The position numbers were made by a program, and so were the translations under genes. Source: Roseinatronobacter sp. S2 (GTDB lineage Bacteria; Pseudomonadota; Alphaproteobacteria; Rhodobacterales; Rhodobacteraceae). Taken from it: DNA of 64,000 nt. Position 1 is the stretch's first letter. Every line of letters begins with the position of its first letter. The stretch is from positions 72,714-136,713 of the forward strand of contig NZ_CP121116.1 in the NCBI RefSeq assembly GCF_029581395.1. Reading direction: 5' to 3'. The notes below the pieces were generated by a model that did no database searches, had not been told where the DNA came from, and saw only the letters and a list, made by a program, of their open reading frames with translations. Below, in pieces: positions 1-9,382 of the stretch.

Positions 1-1278
1 GACATTGCGGGTATAGATCAGATCTTCGGCGCGGATCGCGGCAAAGGCGCGCGCCATCTGCGGGCGGTCAAGATAGCCCTGTTCCCACATCAGATCTTCC
101 AAAAAGGCAATCTGGCTTTCGTCAAGGAACATCAGCAATTCACCGGCTTCCACGAAATCCACCTGGGCTGCCATCAGCGTCACGGACCCCAGCCGCGCGT
201 CGCTGTCGCGCGCCATGGTCGCGGCCGTGATCGCCAGTATCGTGCCGCCAAGGCAGTAGCCTACCGCATGAACCGGGGTGTCCGGCACAATGGCGCAGAC
301 TGCATCCAGCGCGGCCATGACGCCGCGTTTGCGGTAATCTTCCAGCGACAGTTCTGCCTGTTTGGCGGTCGGGTTGCACCATGAGATCATGAAAACAGTG
401 AAGCCCTGCGCAACCAGATATCGCACCATCGAATTATGCGGCGACAGATCAAGGATGTAATATTTCATGATCCATGCAGGCACGATCAGGATCGGTTTTG
501 CCTGCACCTGCTTGGTTTGCGGGGCATACTGGATCAGTTCGAACAGATCATTGCGAAACACCACCTGACCCGGTGTGCAGGCCAGATCCTTGCCAATCTC
601 AAAACCCTTCGGGGCAGGGTCGCGCTGCCGCGTCAGTGTTTTGGTCATGTCACGCGCGAAATGCGCCATCCCGTCGCTTAGGTTGCGCCCGCCGGACTTG
701 CGGGTGGCTTCAAGGATTTCGGGGTTCAGGGCCGGGAAATTGGACGGCGCCGCCAGATCAAGCATCTGGCGGGCCAGAAAGCGTGTGCGCTCGGCATCTT
801 CAGGGCGCAGGCCGCGCATCGGTTCGGTGGCGTGGTCCCACCAGTCCTGCACCGCCAGAAACCCCTGCTGCCACATCTGGAACGGCTGTTTCTGCCAGTC
901 CGGATGGTTGAAACGGTGGTCATAAGCCTTGGGTTCAAAAGGCGGCTCGGCGTTGGGGCTGGTCATCATCCCCATCAGCTTCATCGCGTTTTGCTGCGCA
1001 TGTTCCACCAGTTCCAGCTGGCGGCCGGGCGAACGGGCCATGTGCTGCGCCCAGTCACTCCAGGCTTCGGTGAAGGCATGGGTGGACACGCCCCCGCCAA
1101 GCCGCGCCATAACACCGCGTGCGGCACGGTCGAAATACTGGTGTGTCTGCGCGGGCGGTTGCGCAGAGGGCCGCGCGGGCGCAACCGCCCTTGGTGGCGT
1201 GATGGCCGGAATCTGGGCTGTGCCGGGCGGGTCCAGTTGCGTTTTGGGTTTTCCGGGGCGTTTTGGGGGGCGGGTCAT
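1..1278 (-). CDS. phaC: Class I poly(3-hydroxyalkanoate) synthase, partial (3' end off window)
   Basis: Polymerises (R)-3-hydroxyacyl-CoA into polyhydroxyalkanoate on the granule surface. The 426 codons seen are the N-terminal part; the gene leaves the window at its left edge. ATG at 1278. Residues 1-45 are a proline-rich tail, then comes the PhaC N-terminal domain and an alpha/beta-hydrolase core with PAWIMKYYILDL near residue 267 and the lipase-like box GYCLGG with nucleophile Cys near 342. The catalytic Asp and His would lie outside. Class I is inferred from length and layout. It lies 24 bp behind the ftsH-like gene on the same strand. The usual phaZ/phaP/phaR neighbours are absent here; a phasin is 32 kb away at 33125. 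Confidence 0.93.
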   Translation of the reverse strand, partial: MTRPPKRPGKPKTQLDPPGTAQIPAITPPRAVAPARPSAQPPAQTHQYFDRAARGVMARLGGGVSTHAFTEAWSDWAQHMARSPGRQLELVEHAQQNAMKLMGMMTSPNAEPPFEPKAYDHRFNHPDWQKQPFQMWQQGFLAVQDWWDHATEPMRGLRPEDAERTRFLARQMLDLAAPSNFPALNPEILEATRKSGGRNLSDGMAHFARDMTKTLTRQRDPAPKGFEIGKDLACTPGQVVFRNDLFELIQYAPQTKQVQAKPILIVPAWIMKYYILDLSPHNSMVRYLVAQGFTVFMISWCNPTAKQAELSLEDYRKRGVMAALDAVCAIVPDTPVHAVGYCLGGTILAITAATMARDSDARLGSVTLMAAQVDFVEAGELLMFLDESQIAFLEDLMWEQGYLDRPQMARAFAAIRAEDLIYTRNV

Positions 1279-1302
1279 GGAATTTGATATCCTGTTATTG
1301 GA

Positions 1303-3192
1303 TTATTTGCGGTGTTTCGCGAACGGCGTGATCCTGGCGTCAGGGTCAAGACAGGCGCGGATAGCGTCAAGATCAAGGGTTTCTTCAGCCTCAAGGCGGG
1401 CGACAAGTTGCTTGATCTGGTCGCGGTGCTCCTCGATCAGCAGAATGGCCGCTGTCTCGGCTGTATTCAGCAGCGCCATCACCGCCTGATCAACCCGCGT
1501 CGCGGTTTGATCAGAGAAACTTCTGGGCTGGGCGATTTGCTGGCCCAGAAACGGGTGATCTTCGCTGTCGCGCAGATCGACCGGCCCCAGATCAGGGTCC
1601 ATCCCCCAGCGCGCCACCATTGATCGCGCCAGCGCTGTGGCGCGGCGTATATCATCATCCGCGCCGGAACTGACCGAACCCAGCAACAGCTTTTCTGCCG
1701 CCCGTCCGGCCAGCAGCGTGACCAGTTGCGCGCGCAAATACCCCTCGGGCAGGGTATGGCGGTCATGGGCGGGCAGCATATGCGTGCTGCCAAGGCTGCG
1801 CCCGCGCGGAATGATCGTCACCTTGTAGATCGGATCACCGCCCGCGTTATAAAACGCCGCTGCGGTATGTCCGGCTTCATGGACCGCAAGCCTGTGCCGC
1901 TCATCAGGCTGGATGGCCAATGTGCGCACGGTGCCCATCATCACCTTGTCGCGGGCCTCGTCCAGATCGTCGGGGGTGATGTCGGCAGCATGGCGGCGCG
2001 CGGCAGTGATCGCGGCCTCGTTCAGCAGGTTCTTCAGATCCGCCCCTGAAAAGCCCGGCGTTCCAGCGGCGACCTGATCCAGATTGACATCATGGCGCAG
2101 CGGCAGATCCTTGATATGCACATCCAGAATCGCGCGGCGTGCGTCCTTGTCGGGCAGCGAAAGGGTCACATGGCGGTCAAACCGACCGGGGCGCAGCAAT
2201 GCAGGGTCCAGCACATCGGGACGGTTGGTGGCAGCCAGCACCACGACCGCTTCGCGCGCGCTGAAGCCGTCAAGTTCGGCCAGTATCTGGTTCAGCGTCT
2301 GTTCGCGTTCGTCATGACCCCCGCCCAGACCGGTGCCGCGCGTGCGCCCGATACTGTCCAGCTCGTCAATGAAAATAATGGCAGGGGCCTGTTTGCGCGC
2401 AGCTTCAAACATCTTGCGCACCCGCCCCGCGCCAACACCCACAAACATTTCCACGAATTCAGACCCGGAGGTGGAAAAGAACGGCACATCAGCCTCGCCT
2501 GCCAATGCGCGCGCCAGAAGCGTCTTGCCGGTGCCGGGCGGTCCCATCAGCAGCACGCCATGCGGCACAGTTGCACCAACTTTCTGGAAACGGTCGGGAT
2601 CGCGCAGGAATTCAACCAGTTCCGACACTTCGCGCTTGGCCTCGTCCTGCCCTGCAACATCGCCAAAGGTCACCTTGCGGGTGGGTTTGGTCGGTTTCGC
2701 GGACCGCCCGCTTAGGAAATCCCCCATCCCGCCGGGCACGCCCCCGCCAAAACCACCGCCCATGCCCCCCATCATGCGACGGCTAAGCCAGAAATAGAAC
2801 CCGATGATCAAAATCCACGGCAGAAACCAAATCAGCGTTGACGGGGCACGCGGGGCTTCGGCGGTGACGGTGACACCCATATCTTCCAGCAGGGGCAATA
2901 GCGCCGGATCGGGCTGCTGCGGGGTGACCGCGCGCAGCCGTGTCGCCCCGTCGGCCGCGCGATCATGCAGCACTGCGACAATGGCCGTTTCTTCAAGCGT
3001 TGCTTCGCGCACATCCCCATTCCGGATCAGGGTTTTGACGTCGCTGTAGGAAACAGTTCTGGTTTCCCCTGTTTCGCCGGGTTGTTGGGTCAACAGGATC
3101 GTCAGCGCAACAAGCCCGAACACAAACGGCCACAATATGCGTGGCAATCCCTTTGGGTCAGGCTGTTCTGGTGGGGTTTGCCGCGTGCTCAC
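1303..3192 (-). CDS. ftsH: FtsH-type membrane ATP-dependent zinc metalloprotease
   Basis: Membrane AAA+ protease that degrades membrane and some soluble proteins. 629 aa. TM1 about residues 18-36, a short periplasmic part, TM2 about 117-138 followed by a Gly/Met-rich linker, Walker A GPPGTGKT at 217-224, pore motif [10 protein letters not shown] near 246, Walker B IIFIDE near 272, second region of homology with the RPGRFDR arginine finger, and the zinc site HEAGH at 438-442. GTG start with an AAGGAGG site 5 bp upstream. The first 30 residues and the neighbourhood (phaC, not tilS/folP) suggest an accessory paralogue rather than the housekeeping FtsH. Probably co-transcribed with phaC. The 295 bp upstream gap carries a direct repeat GCGATGCA (3282, 3298) of unknown meaning. 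Confidence 0.93.
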   Translation of the reverse strand: MSTRQTPPEQPDPKGLPRILWPFVFGLVALTILLTQQPGETGETRTVSYSDVKTLIRNGDVREATLEETAIVAVLHDRAADGATRLRAVTPQQPDPALLPLLEDMGVTVTAEAPRAPSTLIWFLPWILIIGFYFWLSRRMMGGMGGGFGGGVPGGMGDFLSGRSAKPTKPTRKVTFGDVAGQDEAKREVSELVEFLRDPDRFQKVGATVPHGVLLMGPPGTGKTLLARALAGEADVPFFSTSGSEFVEMFVGVGAGRVRKMFEAARKQAPAIIFIDELDSIGRTRGTGLGGGHDEREQTLNQILAELDGFSAREAVVVLAATNRPDVLDPALLRPGRFDRHVTLSLPDKDARRAILDVHIKDLPLRHDVNLDQVAAGTPGFSGADLKNLLNEAAITAARRHAADITPDDLDEARDKVMMGTVRTLAIQPDERHRLAVHEAGHTAAAFYNAGGDPIYKVTIIPRGRSLGSTHMLPAHDRHTLPEGYLRAQLVTLLAGRAAEKLLLGSVSSGADDDIRRATALARSMVARWGMDPDLGPVDLRDSEDHPFLGQQIAQPRSFSDQTATRVDQAVMALLNTAETAAILLIEEHRDQIKQLVARLEAEETLDLDAIRACLDPDARITPFAKHRK

Positions 3193-3487
3193 GATGCCTC
3201 CTTATTGCCTTTGTCTGCCATTTTGACATGTGCCAAACCAGATAAAGTGCGAAAGAACTTGCGACAAAGCGTAGCGGGTCCGCGATGCAATGTCCTTGCG
3301 ATGCATCAAGTCGGTCCAATTCATTGAACGCATGAGATTGCGCGTCTTCTTGTAGCGCGGTGCAACCTTTGTCCTGCGTATGATCCGTGTATACCGGCGG
3401 GCTTATTTTTGCGGGTTGCAAGTTGACGATAACGAGAAGTACTTTCACACTTGGGACTGTCGCTGAAATAGCGCGAAAGGCGAAGCA

Positions 3488-4138
3488 ATGGACGAATTTA
3501 ACATCAAACCAGAGCATGTGGTGACTGACGAGCAATCCCTGCGCGCCCTGTTTCCACCGGTGCACACATTGGCAAAGCTGAAAAGCCTTGATGTGCTGGA
3601 CGACCACGCGCAGGCCTTTATCCGGCGTGCACCTTTCATATGTATCGGCACGCAAGGCAGCGACGGCAAAGCCGATGTCAGCCCGCGCGGTGATCCGGCA
3701 GGTTTTGTGGCGATACTGGACAAACGCACGCTGGCAATCCCGGACAGGCCCGGCAACAACCGTCTGGACACGTTGTCCAACATCATTGTGAACCCCAATA
3801 TCGGGCTACTGTTCATCATTCCGGGCTTCGACGACACGCTGCGGGTGAACGGGCAGGCCAGTCTGGTCACGGACCCCGACCTGCTGGACCGCTTAAGCAT
3901 ACATGACCGCGCGCCACGTCTGGCAATCGTTATCCGCGTGACCGAAGTTTTCCTGCATTGTGCCAAAGCGTTCCGGCGGTCGCGTCTTTGGGACCCGGCG
4001 CATTTTCAGGACCGCGCGGAAATGCCGTCGCTGATGAAAATCCTTCTTGATCAGACAACCGGAGCGCCGGACGACGACGCCGCGATGCGCAAAATGGATG
4101 ATGATCTGGAGAAAAGTTACAATACATCAATGTACTGA
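3488..4138 (+). CDS. Pyridoxamine 5'-phosphate oxidase-like FMN-binding protein
   Basis: 216 aa, PPOX split-barrel fold, resembling the MSMEG_1061-type flavoproteins. The conserved stretch GDGKADVSPRGDPAGF-like (here GSDGKADVSPRGDP, about residues 57-70) followed by DRPGNNRLDTLSNI (about 87-100) is typical of flavin-dependent PPOX proteins rather than true PdxH. Substrate unknown; these proteins usually reduce or bind small redox compounds in the cytosol. ATG start with AAGGCGA upstream. It stands alone, divergent from ftsH and convergent with the DMT gene. Confidence 0.8.
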   Translation: MDEFNIKPEHVVTDEQSLRALFPPVHTLAKLKSLDVLDDHAQAFIRRAPFICIGTQGSDGKADVSPRGDPAGFVAILDKRTLAIPDRPGNNRLDTLSNIIVNPNIGLLFIIPGFDDTLRVNGQASLVTDPDLLDRLSIHDRAPRLAIVIRVTEVFLHCAKAFRRSRLWDPAHFQDRAEMPSLMKILLDQTTGAPDDDAAMRKMDDDLEKSYNTSMY

Positions 4139-4367
4139 CCGGAATCGCGCCACACCGCAGAATGAGGCCCTTCTGACACGCCACGCGTGCGACGGATATC
4201 GTAGGTGGTGATCGCGTGGAAACGAAAATCCGGCAGGAAGGACGACAGGAACACGTCTACGCAGTCGGCCACAGACTGACATGTTCAGGGATCACATCCG
4301 CTTTTTCCCGGGTGACTGCGCGAGGGGCCTGACGTGTTCGCCGGCGTGCAGCCAAGTCCCACCGGCT
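4139..4367. other. Convergent intergenic region without recognised gene
   Basis: 229 bp between two convergent genes. I see no convincing terminator hairpin, RNA gene or small ORF; the open frames crossing it are shadows of the DMT gene. Confidence 0.4.
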
Positions 4368-4826
4368 TCATGCTTTCGCAACGATCCCGACACCCAGAAT
4401 GACGAACGCCAGACCCATCGCTTTCACAAAGGAAAATGGTCGCTCTGCCAGCCCCAAAACGCCGAAATGATCATAGAGAGCGGCACCGGCCAGATTGCCG
4501 GTCACGACAATGACAACAAAAAGCGTGACGCCAAGCGCAGGTATGCCCTGCATGGAAATGACAACATGGATCGCGCCGAACATGCCCCCCAGCCAGACCC
4601 AGGGTGGCAACCCGCTTAAGGTTGTGACGGTCAGGTTGCGAAAACTGCCGGTGGCCAGGGCCATGAACCCGGTCACGCAAGCTGCCGTCGCAAAGGCAAG
4701 GAAAACCGCAAGCAGATAGTCCCGACCCAGCCCTTCCGACAATCGCGCATAGATTGGCCCTTGGGCGGCGACGAGCATTCCGCCCATAAACGCCAGAATG
4801 CCAAAAATCACGAGCGCGGCGGGCAT
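4368..4826 (-). CDS. DMT family transporter (DUF606/YdcZ type)
   Basis: 152 aa integral membrane protein with five predicted hydrophobic helices, matching the half-size DUF606 branch of the drug/metabolite transporter superfamily, which works as a dimer. Motif-like segments GMLVAAQGPIYARL near residue 15 and LGGMFGAIHVVISMQGIP near 78 are typical. Substrate unknown. ATG at 4826, only 3 bp after the GNAT stop, so it is the last gene of an XRE-cupin/GNAT/DMT operon. An export or efflux role linked to the acetyltransferase product is an inference. Confidence 0.82.
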   Translation of the reverse strand: MPAALVIFGILAFMGGMLVAAQGPIYARLSEGLGRDYLLAVFLAFATAACVTGFMALATGSFRNLTVTTLSGLPPWVWLGGMFGAIHVVISMQGIPALGVTLFVVIVVTGNLAGAALYDHFGVLGLAERPFSFVKAMGLAFVILGVGIVAKA

Positions 4827-4829
4827 GGC

Positions 4830-5363
4830 TCAAAGATACCGGTACATGTAGGTCGTCGCGTGCCGCGCCTTGCCATCGGGGTCAAAGGCAAAGTCCGGGA
4901 TCACGCCTGCTTCTTCAAAGCCCAGACCCCGATAGAGCATTTCAGAAACATCGCCCGTGCGCGTATCAAGCGTGATAAGCGTTTTGCCAGCCCGTTTTGC
5001 GACTGTCAGTGCCTCTGACATAAGGGCTGTCCCCAAACCACGACGTCGGCCATGCGGATGGACCACCATTTTCGAAATTTCTGCGCGATGCTGCTGGTTG
5101 GGCGGCATGCCAACAACCAGCTGGACTGTTCCGACCAGTCGCGTATCGACGAAGGCACCGAACAGATGCCTGCTTCCGTCGTCCAATGCAGTCCTTACAT
5201 CGTTCAACCAGAAGCGCTCTGCGTCATGCGTGCTGACCGGCGCCATGAAACTGATGGCGGCGCCATCCGCGACACTGTCAATCAGAACACGACACAGATC
5301 ATCCAGATGTTGCACCATCCCGGCGGCGGTAAGTTCGGTGATGTGGTGGGGAACGTATGTCAT
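4830..5363 (-). CDS. GNAT family N-acetyltransferase
   Basis: 177 aa. Acetyl-CoA binding motif A is visible as HPHGRRRGLGTALM (about residues 104-117), followed by the C-terminal GLGFEEAGVIPDFA segment. I start it at ATG 5363, not at 5387, because this ATG overlaps the upstream TGA in an ATGA arrangement typical of translational coupling. Acceptor unknown. Middle gene of the operon with an XRE-cupin regulator and a DMT transporter. Confidence 0.87.
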   Translation of the reverse strand: MTYVPHHITELTAAGMVQHLDDLCRVLIDSVADGAAISFMAPVSTHDAERFWLNDVRTALDDGSRHLFGAFVDTRLVGTVQLVVGMPPNQQHRAEISKMVVHPHGRRRGLGTALMSEALTVAKRAGKTLITLDTRTGDVSEMLYRGLGFEEAGVIPDFAFDPDGKARHATTYMYRYL

Positions 5364-5920
5364 GAAAGCGCAATCACATATCTGCATGAAGCATCAGAGG
5401 TTTTGAAGATGGACTCTCCGAACAGGATATATCTGAGGCAATCTCCCGATTGCAGGTCGTATGCAGTGCCTTCGACCGTAATTTCCATCTGTCCCGAAAG
5501 AACATAGAGATGCTGCTCCTGGCCAGGTATCGCGGGCGCTTCGTACCTGATCCGCTGATCAGGGCCTAACGTGCCTTCGATCAGTTCAAGGGAAAGCGGG
5601 CCATTGGGGGGTGACACGCTTCGGCGCAGGAACTTGTGTTCCGGGTCATGCCAGATGGCTTGATCCTTACGTCGCAGAACGGGTTGGAACGTCTGTTCAA
5701 GCGGTGTCAGAAGCTGAGAGATCGGCAGGGCATAGACTGCTGCAAGCCGCCCCAACGTCTCGGCAGTCGGGCTTACTTCCGCGTTTTCTATCCGTGAAAG
5801 TGTCGCCCTGCTCAGCCCGCTTTGCTGCGCGAGAACCGCCAATGTCATGTTATGCCCCTCGCGCAAGTGACGCAGATGGCTGGCCAGTTTTGAGCTGTCG
5901 GTTTGATATGTGATTCCCAT
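5360..5920 (-). CDS. XRE-family transcriptional regulator with C-terminal cupin
   Basis: 186 aa. N-terminal helix-turn-helix about residues 12-66 (LRHLREGHNMTLAVLAQQSG, then LSRATLSRIENAEVSPTAET), and a small cupin ligand-sensing domain from about 105 to the C-terminus (PGQEQHLYVLSGQMEITVEG). This arrangement is common in local regulators of amino-acid or amine metabolism. First gene of a three-gene operon with the GNAT and DMT genes and presumably autoregulatory; an AT-rich upstream segment with TTTGGGATAATATTCC lies just before the start. Confidence 0.88.
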   Translation of the reverse strand: MGITYQTDSSKLASHLRHLREGHNMTLAVLAQQSGLSRATLSRIENAEVSPTAETLGRLAAVYALPISQLLTPLEQTFQPVLRRKDQAIWHDPEHKFLRRSVSPPNGPLSLELIEGTLGPDQRIRYEAPAIPGQEQHLYVLSGQMEITVEGTAYDLQSGDCLRYILFGESIFKTSDASCRYVIALS

Positions 5921-5998
5921 ATTTGGGATAATATTCCTGAAACGGAACTTATGTCAACATCTCAAGACCTGCCGGTCAGCACGGGCAGGAACCACTGA

Positions 5999-7099
5999 TC
6001 AGCCCAGACGCCAGGGTGTCACCGATTGCCCGCCGAAAAGAACCTCGCGCGGCAGTTGGAAAATAAAGTAGGGATTCAACAGCGGGACCGCGCTGACAGC
6101 GTTCAGCCGGTTCAACTGGTCCTCGTTAAGGCGTATCTTCAGCGCGGTGAAATTGTCAGTCACCTGCTGTGGCCTGCTGGCACCAAGAAGCAACGACCCC
6201 ATGCCCGGCCGCGACAACACCCAAGCCAGCGCAACCTGCGCCATGGGGATATCCAGTTCGCCTGCAATGTCGCGCACCGTATCGACAATCCTGAAGTTCT
6301 GCTCATGGAACAACATGCCGCCATAGGGGTTATCCCCGCTCAACCGGTCGCGACTGCCGCCCTCTTCGCGCATTGCGCGGTCGGGCACCGCAGACGCGCG
6401 GTCGGCCTGATCCAGCATCTCGCGGCCATATTTGCCGGTCAGAAAACCACCGGCAAGCGGGCTCCAGGGCATGATGCCAAGACCGAATTCCTGCGCCATG
6501 GGCAACAGATCAAGCTCTATACCGCGTTCTACCAAGGACCATGCGTTCTGCAACCCAATCGGTCCCGGCAGCCCATGCGCGGCGGCCAATGTCGCCACCT
6601 TGGCCACATACCATGCTGGCGTGTTCGAAAAACCGTAATACAGGATCTGGCCCCGCGCCACAGCGTCGGCCAGCGTGCGCAACACCTCCTCTGCCGGGGT
6701 CGTCCTGTCCCAGACATGGACCCAATAAAGGTCGATCCGGTCCGTTCCCAACCGCCGCAGTGACCCTTCGATCCCCTGCCGGATGTTGAAGGCACTGTTG
6801 CCACCATGCATGGGATGACCTTGCGAACGCGCAAAGCCGGACTTGGTTGAAACCACAAGCTGGTCGCGCATTCCGCTGTCGGCCACGAACTGCCCCAGCA
6901 TCCGCTCGCTCTCGCCGCCGCTATAGACATCGGCGGTGTCGAGCAGGTTGCCCCCCGCCGCGACATAGGTATCAAAAATCGCGCGGGCCTCGGTTTCGTC
7001 GCTTCCCCACCGGCCTGCGCCAAAAGTCATCGTGCCAAGCGCAAGCGGGCTGACGATCAGGCCAGAGCGCCCGAATGTCCGATAGTCTGTCATCTGCAT
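5999..7099 (-). CDS. Aldo/keto reductase
   Basis: 366 aa NADPH-dependent oxidoreductase of the YhdN/tas-like AKR group. TIM-barrel motifs: GTMTFG near residue 21, LLDTADVYSGGESE with catalytic Asp and Tyr near 48-53, STKSG with the Lys near 83, and YWVHVWD with the His near 125. Start chosen at ATG 7099 (MQMTDYRTFG): GGAG lies 7 bp upstream; the longer frame to 7126 has no ribosome site. Divergent from a LysR regulator with a dyad between, so that regulator probably controls it. Confidence 0.9.
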   Translation of the reverse strand: MQMTDYRTFGRSGLIVSPLALGTMTFGAGRWGSDETEARAIFDTYVAAGGNLLDTADVYSGGESERMLGQFVADSGMRDQLVVSTKSGFARSQGHPMHGGNSAFNIRQGIEGSLRRLGTDRIDLYWVHVWDRTTPAEEVLRTLADAVARGQILYYGFSNTPAWYVAKVATLAAAHGLPGPIGLQNAWSLVERGIELDLLPMAQEFGLGIMPWSPLAGGFLTGKYGREMLDQADRASAVPDRAMREEGGSRDRLSGDNPYGGMLFHEQNFRIVDTVRDIAGELDIPMAQVALAWVLSRPGMGSLLLGASRPQQVTDNFTALKIRLNEDQLNRLNAVSAVPLLNPYFIFQLPREVLFGGQSVTPWRLG

Positions 7100-7159
7100 G
7101 TAACTTCTCCAAGTGTTGCACCACATCGGTGGCCTTGCTCCCAGAAGGTAGGGGCGAAT

Positions 7160-7175
7160 GCTAACAAGGATTAGC
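7160..7175. promoter_or_regulatory. Candidate LysR operator in AKR/LysR divergent promoter
   Basis: Perfect dyad GCTAA-N6-TTAGC in the 114 bp gap between the two divergent genes, 38 bp before the lysR ATG. LysR regulators typically bind such interrupted dyads upstream of their own and the divergent gene. Assignment by position. Confidence 0.5.
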
Positions 7176-7213
7176 GGTTCCTTTTTGCATGAAGCTGTGA
7201 GAATAATTCAGTA

Positions 7214-8101
7214 ATGGCACGACAATCACTCAATGACCTCGCCGCTTTTGCTGCCGTCGCGCGCAACCGCAGCTTCACTGCCGCAGCAGCAGAACTGGGT
7301 GTGTCGCCATCAGCGCTGAGTCACGCCATGCGCGGCCTTGAAGACCGTCTTGGCGTGCGGCTGCTGGCGCGCTCCACCCGGTCGGTTGCCCCGACCGAGG
7401 CAGGGGCTGCGCTGCTGGAACATCTCGGCCCCGCGCTTTCGCAGATCGAGGATGGTCTGACCGCCCTTTCGGAATGGCGTGACGATCCCGCCGGTGTCGT
7501 CCGCCTGACGACCTTTCACTGGATCGCCTCGACGTTGCTGGCAGAACGACTGCCTGCGTTTCTGGCCCGGCATCCCGACATCACAGTCGAGGTCAATGTC
7601 GATGATGGTCTGCGTGATATCGTCGCTTCAGGCTTCGATGCAGGCATCCGGCTTGGCGAAAGCGTCGAGAAGGATATGATCGCCGTGAAAATTGGCCCGC
7701 CGCTGCGAACACTGGTCGTGGCAACACCGGCGTATTGGCAGGCACATCGCAAACCCCTTCACCCGCGCGATTTGCGCCAGCACAGGTGTATCGGCTACCG
7801 CAACCTGTCAAGCGGCGCGCTGATGCCGTGGGATTTCACGAAAGATGGGCAGGACATCCGCCAGCAAGTGACTGGTCCGCTGGTCTGCAACTCCTCTGAA
7901 CTGGCGCTGGCCGTCGTCCGGTCCGGCCGGGGCATCGGCTGGCACATGGAGCAGGATGTGCGCGAAGACCTTGACGCTGGACGGCTTGAACAGGTGCTTG
8001 ATGACTGGTCCCCACCCTATCCGGGCGCATTTCTTTATCACCCCAGCCGACGGCAAACCCCTGCACCGCTGCGCGCACTGATTGATTTTATGAAGCAGTG
8101 A
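7214..8101 (+). CDS. LysR-family transcriptional regulator
   Basis: 295 aa. N-terminal winged helix (LNDLAAFAAVARNRSFTAAA, then LGVSPSALSHAMRGLEDRLG; about residues 4-62), then a type 2 periplasmic-binding-fold effector domain (about 90-292). Belongs to the group usually found divergent from aldo/keto or short-chain reductases. Likely regulates the adjacent AKR gene and itself through the dyad at 7160. ATG start 13 bp after an AT-rich segment. Confidence 0.9.
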   Translation: MARQSLNDLAAFAAVARNRSFTAAAAELGVSPSALSHAMRGLEDRLGVRLLARSTRSVAPTEAGAALLEHLGPALSQIEDGLTALSEWRDDPAGVVRLTTFHWIASTLLAERLPAFLARHPDITVEVNVDDGLRDIVASGFDAGIRLGESVEKDMIAVKIGPPLRTLVVATPAYWQAHRKPLHPRDLRQHRCIGYRNLSSGALMPWDFTKDGQDIRQQVTGPLVCNSSELALAVVRSGRGIGWHMEQDVREDLDAGRLEQVLDDWSPPYPGAFLYHPSRRQTPAPLRALIDFMKQ

Positions 8102-8155
8102 TTGCAGCCTGGTTCGCATCGCAGTTCGGTGCCGGGTGCGGTTAAGTCCAACAGA

Positions 8156-8473
8156 TCCACCACCTTCGCGGCCAAGACCGCTTTGTTTGGTCCCGCCAAA
8201 AGGTGCCGCAGGTCGGACATCAATCCACGGTTCATGGCTATCATACCGCTTTCCCACACGCAGGGCGCGGGAAAGATCACCAGAGTATACATATGTTGCC
8301 AGGCCATATGCTGTAGCATTTACCAAGGTCATCACCTGCCCTTCTGTCCCAAAACGATAGACGGGTGCTACTGGCCCGAAAATTTCCTCATGCGCCAGCG
8401 CGGTATTGAAAGGTACGTTTTCAAGTGTAGTGGGTGGATAGAAGTAGCCATTTCCATGAGTCCCAGAAGCCAA
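8156..8473 (-). pseudogene. Remnant of NAD(P)-dependent (succinate-semialdehyde type) aldehyde dehydrogenase
   Basis: Only about 106 residues of the C-terminal catalytic part survive: GYFYPPTTLENVP, EEIFGPVAPVYRF, AYGLATYVYSGDLSRALRV, and PFGGTKQSGLGREGG. Between RVGK and APFGG the expected sequence (ESGMIAMNRGLMSD) is found in another frame on the same strand, so two compensating frameshifts have occurred. A TAA stop precedes the fragment and no N-terminal half or catalytic-Cys region is visible upstream. It is therefore non-functional. The remaining bases on either side (8102-8155, 8474-8708) hold nothing I recognise. Confidence 0.85.
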
Positions 8474-8708
8474 TTTTTACCATCTGTCACGGGGTCCAAA
8501 TCCTCGTTACCGTCGATGGGAACATGGTTTCCGCGAAGGGCCGGACCGGGCTCGCGGCATTCTTGCGTGAATGCCTGAAGGTGCTGGCAGGAAAAATCCG
8601 GAATGGCGCCACGCCAATCTTACGCCCGCAAAGGCTGGCTGCGGTCGCCCTGCGCCACCGGGGCGACGAAATGCCAGCAAAGGATGTCCAGGCAATCACT
8701 TACTTTGG

Positions 8709-9356
8709 TCAAGGCGCGCGTGCGGCCCATATCAGACCGCGCCTGAGAATCGTCTTCATCTGCGGCACTTCAAATTCGCTTGCGACATGCCCGAGCGAGG
8801 AAAAGAACACCCGTCCTGCACCATAGCGGCGCTTCCAGACCACGGGCATCACTGTTCCGTCAATCCAGTCCGCATGCTCGCCAGTAAAGGTGGTGGTCGC
8901 AAGAACCTCGTTTGATGGGTCGATATGCATGTAATACTGTTCTGACCTGTAAGGAAAGCTGTCGATACCTGCCATCACGGCATCATCGGGGCGAATGACA
9001 TCGACCCGGTAGTCGATGATGTCGCCGGGATGGGCAACCCATTGGCCGCCGCACATGAACTGGTATTCCGGCACTTCGCGGAACGCGTCGCACATTCCGC
9101 CGTGAAATCCCCCCAGTCCGACGCCACTTTTGATGGCGGCGGTAAGCATGTTCACCTCTTCCTTTTCAATTTTGGACATGCTGGCGATGGGGACGATCAG
9201 ACTCATCTCCTTGATGCCTTCATCCGCAAAGGCTTCGGTTGTGTCGTGAACATGGACCTTGAAGCCATCCTCCTCAAGCATGTCGCGAACGATGCTTGCG
9301 CAGGCTTCCGGTTCGTGGCCGTTCCAGCCGCCCCAGACGATCAGTGCTTCGCGCAT
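8709..9356 (-). CDS. ThuA domain-containing protein
   Basis: 215 aa, ThuA-like class I glutamine-amidotransferase-type fold (IVWGGWNGHEPEAC near residue 5, GLGGFHGGMCDAFRE near 81, GRVFFSSLGHVASEFE near 189). ThuA of Sinorhizobium works with the dehydrogenase ThuB on trehalose and related disaccharides through 3-keto intermediates. Start at ATG 9356 has GGGGGAG 7 bp upstream; the longer frame to 9386 overlaps the previous gene without need. 26 bp behind the Gfo/Idh/MocA gene in the ROK operon. Role: processing of the keto-sugar made by that neighbour (inference). Confidence 0.88.
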   Translation of the reverse strand: MREALIVWGGWNGHEPEACASIVRDMLEEDGFKVHVHDTTEAFADEGIKEMSLIVPIASMSKIEKEEVNMLTAAIKSGVGLGGFHGGMCDAFREVPEYQFMCGGQWVAHPGDIIDYRVDVIRPDDAVMAGIDSFPYRSEQYYMHIDPSNEVLATTTFTGEHADWIDGTVMPVVWKRRYGAGRVFFSSLGHVASEFEVPQMKTILRRGLIWAARAP

Positions 9357-9382
9357 AGTGTTTCTCCCCCTTGTCTCAGATC

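Noticed and set aside
2092..2715. 207-codon plus-strand frame
   Set aside because: Antisense shadow of ftsH in high-GC codon usage; no family features.
3282..3305. Direct repeat GCGATGCA, 16 bp apart, upstream of ftsH
   Set aside because: Too short to separate from chance and not a known operator; mentioned only with the ftsH entry.
8474..8708. Upstream half of the aldehyde dehydrogenase pseudogene
   Set aside because: Translation of the minus strand shows no convincing ALDH motifs (no catalytic Cys region), so the pseudogene is limited to 8156-8473.
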